Assembly (NCBI GenBank): GCA_900660155.1
Contig: CABFPE010000020.1
Coordinates: 634,696 to 660,780, forward strand
Length of the DNA stretch: 26,085 nt
Direction of reading: 5' to 3'
From: Hofstenia miamia
Taxonomy: Eukaryota > Xenacoelomorpha > Acoela > Hofsteniidae
Shown here piece by piece: positions 1 to 9,242 of the stretch (position 1 is its first letter; each line of letters opens with the position of its first letter). The notes under the pieces are model-generated. The model did no database searches and was not told the origin of the DNA. It saw only the letters and a list, made by a program, of their open reading frames with translations. The translations under genes were made by a program, and so were the position numbers.

Positions 1-1
<1 letters not shown>

Positions 2-32
<31 letters not shown>
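2..32. repeat. (AT)n microsatellite
   Basis: About 15 uninterrupted AT dinucleotides at the left edge of the window, followed by short tatac/catac variants to about position 55. The repeat may continue beyond the window. Confidence 0.95.
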
Positions 33-35
<3 letters not shown>

Positions 36-163
36 TACATACATACGTATGCGCCAAGTATTTTTATTTGAAGAAAGTTCAGTATATTAATCATTCATTG
101 AATTATATTATCTTATATGTATGTCCTAAGTATTATTTTAAACTAACAATTATTCATGTTTAG

Positions 164-273
164 AGGCATTGAAGGAGCGCTGCCCCCACTCAAATGAAGA
201 AGATGTTTGTGAGGATGCCAAAAACTCTATTAATCAAAGAGGAAGGGACATACGAAGAAATACATCAATATAA
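164..273 (+). CDS. Candidate 3'-terminal exon, product unknown
   Basis: An open frame of about 36 codons ends at a TAA (271-273). It is clearly less AT-rich than the flanks and has coding-like composition (charged, two Cys, motif EEDVCEDAKNS). It is preceded by a plausible acceptor: CTAAC branch-like motif near 142-148, then TTTAG at 159-163. I do not recognise the product. No other exon is visible, since the window starts only 160 bases upstream. It could equally be a fragment of a decayed element or a chance frame. Confidence 0.33.
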
Positions 274-802
274 TTTTGTTTTGGAATATACATATACATA
301 TATCGTTTTTCACAACATTCAAAATAGCTAATTACTGTTAAATAGGTTCTAGTTGAAGGTTCTTACTTTCAATATATAACAAGTAATTTCTGTGGGAATT
401 ACAATTTTTAATGTGTTTTTTCCATGTCTACCATGAGTGGAACATGCAAGAACATGCAATTCCCACAGCAAGACATCCATGTGACTTGCTGTTGGAATTA
501 TAATTTTTTTAATGTTTTTTCCAATTTTCAAATCATTGGGACAGCATTTGACAAAGCAAATTCTACAATTAGCGAATTATCGGTTGACAAGATTCTACAA
601 AACAATGTAGTTTCTATTCAATCTGTAAATTAATTAAACGTCTATTTGTCTCTCTACTATTATTTAATAATTTTGCTATAAATTGAATTCTTCTGCTTTT
701 GGTTTGTGTATATTGATTTCCGACTAATTTTAACAAAAGATTTTCTATGACATAAAAAGTTTAATCTATCATAAAAACCAACCTGTTTTTGAAAATAAAG
801 TA
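274..802. other. Non-coding stretch
   Basis: AT-rich sequence with no convincing coding frame. The short frames here have no recognisable motif. Its only structure is the palindromic repeat cluster at 390-524, listed separately. Confidence 0.6.
390..524. repeat. Cluster of related inverted and direct repeats (foldback-like)
   Basis: The segment beginning TGTGGGAATTACAATTTTTA at 391 recurs as a near copy at 490-524 (TGTTGGAATTATAATTTTTT). Between them lies the reverse complement: AATTCCCACAG at 458-468 pairs perfectly with CTGTGGGAATT at 390-400. The arm 458-472 pairs with 485-499 at 14 of 15 positions around a 12-base loop. The result is a direct repeat enclosing hairpins, as at the end of a foldback or small inverted-repeat element. 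Confidence 0.6.
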
Positions 803-1286
803 TCATAGAAGTTGCTCAAAGTCTCCCCTTGCTTTGCAACACACAAATTGCAACGTTTGATGAACGAATGTTAAGCCTTTTCGATTACTTCAATGGGGAT
901 ATTCTGCAACAAGATCTCCAACTCAGTAAGAGTGCAAGGAAGTGGTGACGAATACAACTTCTCTCGAATATTTCCCCACAGCCGAAATTCATTGATAGAT
1001 AGGTCTAGAGACCTTGGGGACAATTGGATACTTCCTCCTCGTCCGAACCACTTTTCTTGCAATTTTTCATTCAAGAGGTGGCACACAATCGTAGCATAAT
1101 GTGCAGATGTCTGTATCCTTGTTGTTGAAGAAGAGGCGGTAAATGTTCGATCAACACGTCTTTATAAAGTTCAACATTCATCGTTGTTTTTGACATGCAA
1201 AGATGATGCCAAACTTGGGAGATATAATTGACAGATAGTGTGAAAATATTGTCCAAAATTCGGCGGGATCAGCGTGAAAACCTTGT
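803..1286 (-). pseudogene. Decayed Tc1/mariner-superfamily (IS630/DDE-type) transposase, C-terminal half
   Basis: Minus-strand translation gives the C-terminal part of a DDE transposase of the IS630-Tc1-mariner superfamily. In order: a stretch near 1150-1200 resembling the 'Y..FL...LP.LL' region; then SAHYATIV near 1085-1110, matching the D-G-A-P-x-H-Y box with its start damaged; then KWFGRGGSIQLSPRS.DL near 1000-1040, matching the 'WIGRGGPI.WP.RSPDL' block around the third catalytic acid; then LWGNI, and a C-terminal DFEQLL before a stop at 803-805. At least two frameshifts and one in-frame stop (near 871) break the frame. The N-terminal half is missing; homology stops at the AT microsatellite. 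No terminal inverted repeats were found. The copy is non-functional. Confidence 0.8.
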
Positions 1287-1310
1287 ATATATATATATAT
1301 ATATATATAT
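1286..1310. repeat. (TA)n microsatellite
   Basis: About 12 uninterrupted TA units. It marks the point where recognisable transposase homology on the minus strand stops. Confidence 0.95.
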
Positions 1311-1738
1311 TTTTTTTCAAGTTTCAAAATTAAAATGTTGCATTAGAAAACTACGTTGATCTAATAATTTAGTTATTAAACACATGCTCAACTTAATCAA
1401 TTTCACGCACTCATTATATAATCTTAAGACTTACAATACCTATAGAAATGGGCAAGACTGATGTAATTTGTTAGTTTCCTGTTAATGCTTTGTTAGTAAT
1501 TACATGCTTCAAACAACTATATTATTCAATGGTATCTATGATGTTAAATTTGGCTCCCCTTGTATTATCTGAGAAATTCATCATAGGCCATTGTTTAGAG
1601 GACATTAACAAATAATAAATCATAAATAATTGACAGCAAATGCATTCAAGATTAAAGAATTCCCCACATGTAAAGTGATTTAATAACGAATGCTCAACTT
1701 CAAGGGATAAGATTGTCTCAATATATAACACACACATA

Positions 1739-1741
<3 letters not shown>
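1311..1741. other. Non-coding stretch
   Basis: AT-rich sequence without a supported gene. A 71-codon minus-strand frame (1522-1737) has no recognisable motif and I treat it as chance. Confidence 0.6.

Positions 1742-1779
<38 letters not shown>
1742..1779. repeat. (TA)n microsatellite
   Basis: About 18 uninterrupted TA dinucleotides. Confidence 0.95.
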
Positions 1780-1781
<2 letters not shown>

Positions 1782-1926
1782 TGGAATAAGTAATTTGCAA
1801 ATGTCTTGAAGAACCATTAAGAAGTTGCCGAAATAAATGTTTGCTTACATAGATATATATTTGTGTTTTGTTATTCTTTATTATTTTTTTACATTTAATT
1901 TCAATTTTATTTTAGATTGATATTGA

Positions 1927-3440
1927 CACGAGACTGGAGATAGTTCAACTGTTGTATGCACATGGCAGGAGTTACATTGCAGTCATGCGTGCGTAAAAAA
2001 ACATCACGAGCTTCATAATGATCGGGAATCCCCCATACCATATAACGTTACCCAATCGATTATGAGAGCAGATTATCTAAAGCGGCTTCATTTCTCTCAT
2101 TGGGTACAACATAACTTGCATCAAATTGGACTCAATTCTGTTGTGTGAAAAAGCTCATTTCACAAATGACGTTGCAGTGAATCGTCATAATTGCATCATA
2201 TGGGGGTTTGCGAATCCACACCACAATTTAAAGCAAGGTCTGCATTCAACCAGAATTGCCGTGTAGATGGGATTCTTTGCTACGCACAAATTAACACCCA
2301 TTATTTTTTAAGGCACCATCACAGCTCAGCGATATCAAAAGATGCTCTCTGAAGAAATTTTCCTTGAGTCATGCTGAAGACGTAAAATCAAGACAATATT
2401 GTTTTAACACGATGTTGCACCACCTCATTATTTTACAATTGTTCGACATTTCTGAGAACTCAGTTACCGCCTGAACCGGTTATCGCCGCGGCTATGGTGT
2501 TCCTTGGCCTTCAAGATCACCGGACATTAGTCCAATAGATTTTTACTTTTGAGATTGCCCAAAAGCCAGGGTGTATCATAACTTTCGTCCCACATCTATA
2601 GCCGAATTGAAGTATAAAATCAGTGAAGAAATCAAACAGGTTATAATCGATGAGTTGTTTGCGGCAGAGATGAAACTGTGGCGGATTTTTGTGAACTGTC
2701 CTGCCCCACCCCACAGAATTTGTGCCCTGCCTCATTTCAACGTATTGACATCTGTCCCACATTGCCCCACGTTTTATATTCTCCCCCTTCTTAAAACTAG
2801 CATACTAAAAAATTCTGCTTAAAAACTACTTACCATATTTTATTGCCCCATATTTGTTCTATGACAATGTTCATTGCACTACATCAAACAACCACTCAAA
2901 TATTTTGAATCCATATTTAATAGATGATACAGAATCAATTTTTAAAATATTATCTCTACTATTACTACCAAAAGGAATCTAATAAAAAACTCGATGCTAA
3001 AACATTATTAATAGCAAAATGAAATTTAATTTTAACTTTATAAAGTTATTATAAAGCTAATATTATATGTAATACATTTATGCAAAGACAATTGCAATCT
3101 TTCTAATGTAATTGCAAAGCCTGTTGACTACAAGTCAGATTAAATGATATTGCTGATGGTAATTAAATTTTTAAATGGCACTAAATTTCCAAGTAAATAG
3201 ATTTTAAGTAGGGAACTTTAATATAAAAAATATTTTTCAATCTCTAAAATTGGCAATCAATCTTTCTTTTGCCACATGAGTGCCCACTTTAGAATAATCT
3301 TGCCTCATGCCCGCCCGACCTGCCCCGCCCCAATCTGCCACATAGGTCTACCCGCCCTACTTCCATTTCTAGTATGCGGCAGTTCACAATTTGGGTATTG
3401 TGTTAAACTTTGTATTAATTGAACATTTAATGTCAAGTAA
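1927..3440 (+). pseudogene. Decayed IS630/Tc1-mariner-type transposase, split by a hAT-like insertion
   Basis: The plus strand carries a nearly full-span but broken DDE transposase. In order: an N-terminal helix-turn-helix-like start (LEIVQLLYAHGRSYIAVM, about 1938-1991); a damaged middle; NRHNCIIWGFANPH near 2180-2220, typical of the block after the first catalytic acid; DVAPPHYFTIVRHF near 2411-2452, around the second; and SRSPDISPIDFYF near 2504-2545, holding the third. The frame stays open to 2664, is interrupted by the element at 2665-3371, and resumes in the same frame at 3380 with the family's usual 'HNL...IEHLM' C-terminus. Multiple frameshifts and stops make it dead. It belongs to the same superfamily as the minus-strand remnant at 803-1286 but is too divergent to be a recent duplicate. 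Confidence 0.85.
2665..3371. mobile_element. hAT-like non-autonomous element nested in the IS630-type pseudogene
   Basis: This 707-bp segment sits inside the transposase pseudogene. It begins CAGAGATGAAAC and its other end, read inverted, begins TAGAAATGGAAG: a weak terminal inverted repeat of the YAGAnATG type common in hAT elements. It is flanked by 8-bp near-duplicates, gtttgcgg (2657-2664) and gtatgcgg (3372-3379), 7 of 8 identical; hAT elements duplicate 8 bp. Subterminal regions are conspicuously C-rich on this strand (CCTGCCCCACCCC near 2699; CTGCCCCGCCCC near 3319) in an otherwise AT-rich area. There is no transposase frame, so it is non-autonomous. The host reading frame resumes exactly after the second duplicate. 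Confidence 0.7.
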
Positions 3441-3555
3441 AACTCCAAGATGTGTTTGTTCGTTAAATTAAAAGCAATTTAAATGATTTTTGTTTTCTTA
3501 ATCAGCTTAGCCGATGAAAAATTACAATCATTTTGGGTAGCCCTGGGGTTATTTA

Positions 3556-3567
<12 letters not shown>

Positions 3568-3620
<53 letters not shown>
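3568..3620. repeat. (TA)n microsatellite
   Basis: About 26 TA units. Its right end forms part of the 8-bp target duplication of the adjacent hAT-type MITE, so the repeat predates that insertion. Confidence 0.95.
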
Positions 3621-3623
<3 letters not shown>

Positions 3624-4048
3624 TAGAGATGAGTGCGATGCGGTATACGGCGGTAGAATTAAAGCAACTTGCGGTGGCATAAAAGTTATACGTGTTTTAT
3701 CTTAAGATTTAAAATCTATAAGTATTTCTCAAAAAACTGTTTCTAATGCAAAACTAAGAGATTTCAAGTATAAAATATTAAAAGTAATGTTTACATATTT
3801 CCATGAAAATTTGATATTACTTTAATAAAATGGAATGAAATCACAAAATACCTTTGTCTTTAAACTTTTCTACGAATGATTCAAAATCCTAAAACAATTC
3901 AGAAATATAAATATTTTCTTGCGAATATACAAATAGCCATTATTGCGGCATACCGCGTTAAAATTTCATTTATTGCGGTGGTTAGCGGGGAAGTTTTTTC
4001 TCTGCCGTGGCAATATTTTTAAAAAAACTAGTAACGCGCTCATTTCTA
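3624..4048. mobile_element. hAT-type MITE with exact 8-bp target-site duplication
   Basis: A 425-bp element with terminal inverted repeats TAGAGATGAGTGCG (3624-3637) and, inverted, TAGAAATGAGCGCG (4035-4048), 12 of 14 identical. It is flanked by a perfect 8-bp duplication, atatagta (3616-3623 and 4049-4056). Both ends carry subterminal GCGG-type motifs (GCGGTATACGGCGGTAG near 3640; TTGCGGCATACCGCG near 3944; TTGCGGTGG near 3973), as expected for transposase-binding repeats of hAT elements. There is no coding frame, so mobilisation would need a transposase supplied in trans. Confidence 0.85.
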
Positions 4049-4056
4049 ATATAGTA

Positions 4057-4417
4057 TGCATTCATTGAGCTATAAGATATCTATAAAATAGAATAACAAC
4101 AAAAACTATTATATTGTAGTTTATGTTTATGTACTAGTCCGTTTCAGCAATAAAATTGATAAGACTCTATTACATTTGTTACTAATCAATTAAAAAATCA
4201 CATGAAAGTTTTTTTTTAAATTTTAAGATGTAGATGATTAAAATTAATTGTGAAAAGTTACCATCATTTCATTAGCTTAGCAATATCAATAAATAATACT
4301 GGAACAATACTATAAATTCTGATTAAATGATTGTGGAATGATAAGAAAAGACTTAAAGGCAAAATGATAACTAGATTATAATACAATCATATTGATTTCT
4401 TTCACAAATGTCAAAAT
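4057..4417. other. 3' flank of the Patched-domain gene
   Basis: AT-rich sequence immediately downstream of the stop codon of the minus-strand gene. It probably holds its 3' UTR. I did not find a canonical AATAAA signal on the minus strand here, so the transcript end is not defined. Confidence 0.45.
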
Positions 4418-6967
4418 TTATAAAGTCCGAAAGGCTTTATTCACGATTCCGGAGTGTTTGTTAGCATTGTGATTGCTATTCACAATTCTGGAGCCATTAT
4501 TGATATCGATATTGCTGTCGACGTTGTTTGACTCGTCACTGTTATTTCGTTGGCTATTCACATTTGGATTGTCATTAACATTTCCGGAGGCATTGCTAAA
4601 ATTTCGTAGATTCATTAGCTTTTCAAAAATTTCCAAGAAACAAAATAACAAAATAGTGGAGTGCCAAATGCTTAGGCAGACAATCACTGAAAGCATTTTT
4701 CCGAATGTTGTAAAGGCGTAAGACTCCGCAAAAAGCAACACAGGAATAAATGGTAAAACTGTTGAAAAAGCTCCTTTCCAAACAGGCAAACATATTTTCT
4801 GAAAAGCTTCTTTAGAGTTTCTGCATTCCCTAAATTCTAAGGCAACATGTGTGGAATAGTCTATGGAAAAGCCTACTGAAATAATCATTATTATTGAGGT
4901 TGAAGCTTCTAGCTTTAGATCTAAGTAATACATCATACCCAAGGCAGAAGTCGTTGATAGAATTACAGAAATTATTGCAAAAACTGATGAAATAGAAAAG
5001 TTCAAACATATGATGCCAAATGAACAGAGTGACAAAACTATTGCGATATCTTTATAAAATTGAAACTTTAACTGAGAAGTAAATTCGATCATAGAAATTA
5101 CCCCATCATGTGCAGCAAATGGAAATGAAGTGATATTTGACCGCATTGATAGATGTCTAAGATCCTCAATCACTGACATTAATTCTGTCAATGTGGAATT
5201 CGCTCTGTCTTTAATTTGAAACCGTATTTTACCATCAGTAGTACATGAAGGAGAAGAGATCCACATATGAGGAAAGTCGCTTTTAAACCATTTTCCGCTT
5301 CCACATAAAGTATTGTTTGATAAACCTAACCAACATTGAAGACTCTCAAGAAAATCAACACTTGTGTTCTGTGCATTAAAATTTTCAAAATAAGTTCCCC
5401 AAAAATAAGATGATTCGGTGAGTGGATGTTCTAATATGCCCCTGCTTAATTTCCCAAGTCGTTCTCTTTCTGCATGATCACAAATATTTAAACTTCCATA
5501 GTACATATTCATATCTAATAAGAAGCTTCTGTTGAATAAATCCCGACTTATCTCAAAGTACTTTGGAACAATAGAGTCAGGAAGGTATAAGTAAGTCATC
5601 ATGTCATTCATTGACATTTCTGAACTTAGTCTCCAAATTCCATTAGTTGATATAGCTAGCAAAGATATAGTTGCAGTGAATACTAATAGTTTAACCAATT
5701 GATAATCCAATATTTGATGTGCAGCATTTTTTAATATGATTGATACTACATGATTGGAACTTCCCCCATCTGTGTTTTTCCAAGTACTAGTAGTTCTACA
5801 CCAGGTTTCTAGGAAAGAGGAAAAGCACACAGTTGTTAAAATAAATAAAGTGACAATGCTGACAATTGTATACCAACATAGCGATCTAATCGCCAGAATA
5901 TATGAACTCATTCCTGTTACAAGTCCCAAACAATCAGTAAATGTGGTTGCAAATACGGCCAAGCCTGCCTTTTCAATGGTTTTTACGAGTGAATTCTTAA
6001 AGTCTTCAGTTGTAGCATCACTATGTTTTGCCAATATTACAAACATATCATCAACACCTATTCCACTTAAAAGAACAATCACTATGTTATTAAGCGGACC
6101 AGCTTTAACTGAGAACAAACGTGGGATAACTTGCCCCACACAATATGACAGTGCAATGCATAGTGCACCGAAAATGCATGCCAAAAATTTATTTTTGTAG
6201 GGATTGCTTGAAAATGAGTCAGTAGAAATGAAGAGGAATATTATGACCAAGACATACCCAGCAAATAGATATTTAAGATCCGCTTCAGAAGCATGCTTAA
6301 ACTCTTCTTTTGGATCATTATTTGTAAATATAATACAGTCTCTGTCATATTTTGCATTTAAAAAGTTTACCATTCTTTTTGTTTTGTTAGCAAGAGAATT
6401 AAAACACTTACCTGTCTGTGACACATACTGATATGAAGAAGACCAGCCTCTCAGTCTTGTAGACAACATTGATTTTATGTAGACTGGAATGTTAGTGAAG
6501 TTGGATTTTTGCATTTCAGTAATCGTGAGTAGAGCATTCACAGCATTAGCTGTTCTTCCCGTGCTTAGAATCAATTCAGTCAGAGTAAAAGAATCACTGA
6601 TTCCCATACTGTTTGAACATTCAGATTCATGCAATAACAGAAAGTTGTTCTCAAATTCTAACACCATTTCACGCGTTGACTTCGCTTCAATGGCCGCATT
6701 TGTTGCAAAAACTATTGAGTTTTTCAAGGGAAATGATCGACTATAGATTAGTTTTTGTTCTTCAATTGGAGATCCTTCTGGTGAAAATGATTCGATTACA
6801 TCAGACTCTATATGTGGAAGATATACATAGCCGCTAACTGCAATCACCAAGAACAATGTGAAAACTATAACTGCAAGTAAAGGGAGCTTAAAAGCAATTG
6901 CTTTTCCTATTTTATTGAATAAATAATTGTCTAGTCTTTTACAAGGCATATTAAACTGAAATTTCAC
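4418..6967 (-). CDS. Patched-domain (RND superfamily) multi-pass membrane protein, single exon
   Basis: An intact 849-residue frame with the architecture of Patched-domain-containing (PTCHD / nematode PTR type) proteins. In order: a first transmembrane helix at about residues 26-50; a large extracellular loop with Cys and N-glycosylation sequons (about 51-232); a sterol-sensing-domain-like block of five helices (about 233-392) with GIGVDD at 302-307; a cytoplasmic link; a helix near 424-441; a second extracellular loop (about 445-638); and a final five-helix block (about 639-785) with GFSIDYSTH at 699-707. The two G-x-x-x-D motifs, one per half, are the signature of proton- or cation-driven RND permeases; Patched-family members move or sense sterols and lipids at the membrane. 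Length is normal for PTCHD3/PTR proteins. The last 60 residues are an Asn/Ser-rich low-complexity tail. Residue 7 is also a Met (codon at 6947-6949) and follows an AG that could be a splice acceptor, so the true start may be there. Substrate unknown. Confidence 0.93.
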   Translation of the reverse strand: MKFQFNMPCKRLDNYLFNKIGKAIAFKLPLLAVIVFTLFLVIAVSGYVYLPHIESDVIESFSPEGSPIEEQKLIYSRSFPLKNSIVFATNAAIEAKSTREMVLEFENNFLLLHESECSNSMGISDSFTLTELILSTGRTANAVNALLTITEMQKSNFTNIPVYIKSMLSTRLRGWSSSYQYVSQTGKCFNSLANKTKRMVNFLNAKYDRDCIIFTNNDPKEEFKHASEADLKYLFAGYVLVIIFLFISTDSFSSNPYKNKFLACIFGALCIALSYCVGQVIPRLFSVKAGPLNNIVIVLLSGIGVDDMFVILAKHSDATTEDFKNSLVKTIEKAGLAVFATTFTDCLGLVTGMSSYILAIRSLCWYTIVSIVTLFILTTVCFSSFLETWCRTTSTWKNTDGGSSNHVVSIILKNAAHQILDYQLVKLLVFTATISLLAISTNGIWRLSSEMSMNDMMTYLYLPDSIVPKYFEISRDLFNRSFLLDMNMYYGSLNICDHAERERLGKLSRGILEHPLTESSYFWGTYFENFNAQNTSVDFLESLQCWLGLSNNTLCGSGKWFKSDFPHMWISSPSCTTDGKIRFQIKDRANSTLTELMSVIEDLRHLSMRSNITSFPFAAHDGVISMIEFTSQLKFQFYKDIAIVLSLCSFGIICLNFSISSVFAIISVILSTTSALGMMYYLDLKLEASTSIIMIISVGFSIDYSTHVALEFRECRNSKEAFQKICLPVWKGAFSTVLPFIPVLLFAESYAFTTFGKMLSVIVCLSIWHSTILLFCFLEIFEKLMNLRNFSNASGNVNDNPNVNSQRNNSDESNNVDSNIDINNGSRIVNSNHNANKHSGIVNKAFRTL

Positions 6968-8421
6968 TTTCGTAATGGCATTTTATTGATAGATGTAGTA
7001 GATTAGCATTTACTTATTGGCTAGGCAAGTATTCAAATTCTAAATGATTGAAACACACAAAATATGTGCCAAGGCAGAAGCACTAATATTTGTAATTATT
7101 AACATTTAGAATAATTCATGGAATTATCAGAAAACATCTGTTAAAAATTACTGAAACAAAATCAAATTTTAGCAGTGTTATGAATTGATAATGACGATTT
7201 TTAACAGCAAATTATTCTTATTAGTAATGAATGAATTTATTTCAAACAATTCTGTTGCATACCTGGAAAATAATTGAATGAATGTTTGCTTAGAGAAAAA
7301 GCTTATAAAAATTTCTGTTCATACAAAAAGTATACATGCTTAAACCTAAAATTTCTTCTTGCATTCTTTGAATTATCATGAAAATGCATAAATATGTACA
7401 TCTCTTTGTTATTGGTGAAAAATTTTTTACTAAAAGTGATTAATTGCATTGCCTTTCTGAGTCCTTGGCATTTTAGTTGTTATGTTTAAGCTTTTTGATG
7501 TATTAATGCATTCACTGAATGTTGAAAATCCAAATACTTTTTTGTTAAGTAAACTCTTGTATTGCTAATTGACAGGCCACTATAGGGAAAAGATCTAGAG
7601 ATCTTTACATTTTGATACATTTGACATTTGAACAATGGGATGTAGATAGAAATTATGTAATGTTAACATTGTCTGTGAAAAAGTGCAACTTTGTACATAT
7701 GTGAAAATGCGCAGAATGCACAGCTAGCATAATGGAATTTGAGGTTGCTGAAAGAAAAAACTATGCTGAAAGATTTCAAACTTTTTGATGAGCCTTTTAT
7801 AATTAAATCTTTGATATTGTTTTGCTTTTAATGCTTTTTGTGATAAAATTTATTGCTAGTTTGACAGATATTTCTTTTAAAAGCATAATCATTTTATTTT
7901 TCAAAACATTGCTTTGGGTTTATTGTCCAATGTTAAATTCAGTGTATTTATCATAAATATAAACGTCATTTGTTTGTTAATGCACATTTTTAACTGCATT
8001 TATTTAAACATTCAATTGTCATGTGTTTTATATGGTGAACCATCACCTTATTTTATAAGTGACTTGATTAATAATTAATTTAGATACTACTATTTGAAAT
8101 TCATAAAGTTTAAATACAAATTGCATATGTTTCCTATGGCATCATCATCCCAACATGAAGTTATTATGTTCATCAAACTATAGGTGAATTGTTATTGAAC
8201 TTTATCATCATTTATTAGTGTATTTTAAATTTTCTTTGTAAATGAATTTATTATTTATAAATGTTTGTCTTCTATGTATTGTGAAAGTAGGTGTGTCCAT
8301 TTTAAAATTTGTTTTTACTTGGAAATATTTATCAATTCACATTGTTACCCAAAAAATACTAGCAATAATTTTTTGTAAATTCAAAATATAAATTTTTTTA
8401 TAGAAAGAATTTATAGGACTT
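6968..8421. other. Upstream flank of the Patched-domain gene
   Basis: AT-rich sequence with no coding frame I can support and no element termini I recognise. It should contain the promoter and any 5' UTR of the minus-strand gene, but no core promoter motif stands out from the AT-rich background. Confidence 0.5.
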
Positions 8422-8668
8422 TGAAAATTTTTATGTAATGTTTATAAAAGAATTGTTACATTTTGAACAATAGATTGCAACTATTCTAATATCATAAAAT
8501 TTTAAAAATTGCTTAACCTGTATGTGCATAAAATTTTTTTTTTAGTTTGATAAATAGATTGCAAATTTTAGAATTCTAATTTCTTTAGGGGATTTTGAAA
8601 GTTGTTTAACCTCTATGGGTATCAAAAAATTGGTTATATTTTAAACAATAGAAAATTATTATTGCAAA
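8422..8668. repeat. Degenerate tandem repeat, three units of about 80-95 bp
   Basis: Three diverged units share two landmarks in the same order. The first is TTAACCTNTATGNG (near 8513 and 8606, with a weaker counterpart near 8430). The second is ACAATAGATTGCAA or a variant (near 8467, 8551 and 8646). Spacing between landmarks is about 80-95 bp. No coding capacity. Confidence 0.5.
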
Positions 8669-9138
8669 TTAGTTTGGTTTGTCAAAAAAACAGAATATCT
8701 CCTAATAACATCAGAGATAAGGAAACTTACTTAGCACAATGGTCAAAGTCAACAATTACATCATAGTCATGTCAGATAACCCTGCAAAGGTAATAAGGAA
8801 AAAGTGGTACATCATACTTTCAGATTCAAACTACTTACATATAAGGTGTCTACAAACACTGTTATAATTATCATGTTAATCATAAATATATTTGTTGAGG
8901 ACTCCAGTTTTCTGCTTGTCACATCAATTGTTTGCATGTATCTAGGATCATGTATATATCTAAATTTAAGGATATTTATATGTAATCAATAATAGGCCTA
9001 TGGCACCAGGTTAAATTCTTTCTTTTATTGCTAACAATAACAGAAACAATTTATATACAAAAATTTTAAATGTAGCACATTCAAATGTAGGCAAGAATAG
9101 GGAACATGGATTAACCAAACACTTAGAGTCTTTTGTGA
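8669..9138. other. Non-coding stretch
   Basis: No recognisable gene or element. A 62-codon plus-strand frame at 8804-8992 is hydrophobic and AT-driven, and I do not support it as a gene. Confidence 0.5.
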
Positions 9139-9242
9139 TCAATTTCCATAATTATGGTAATTGTTGATCAGCTTATTCTGTTGATTCTTCCTCCTCTGCA
9201 ATGATTCCACTTCAGGGCTCAACTCTGTGAGCTGTTGTTGAT
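9139..9242 (-). CDS. Weak candidate terminal exon, product unknown
   Basis: A minus-strand frame of about 34 codons ends at a TGA (9139-9141). It reads as a charged, Gln/Asn-rich, possibly coiled-coil tail (LTELSPEVESLQRRKNQQN). It is less AT-rich than its flanks and is preceded by TTTGCTTAG, a usable splice acceptor. The frame stays open upstream to about 9290. I do not recognise it. It could be the last exon of an otherwise unseen gene or part of an old element. Confidence 0.22.

Noticed and set aside
2697..3365. C-rich islands as a CpG-island promoter
   Set aside because: They are C-rich on one strand only, lie at the two ends of the hAT-like insertion and are explained by its subterminal sequences.
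5754..6200. 148-codon plus-strand frame
   Set aside because: It is antisense to the Patched-domain gene and has no independent motif; a shadow of codon bias.
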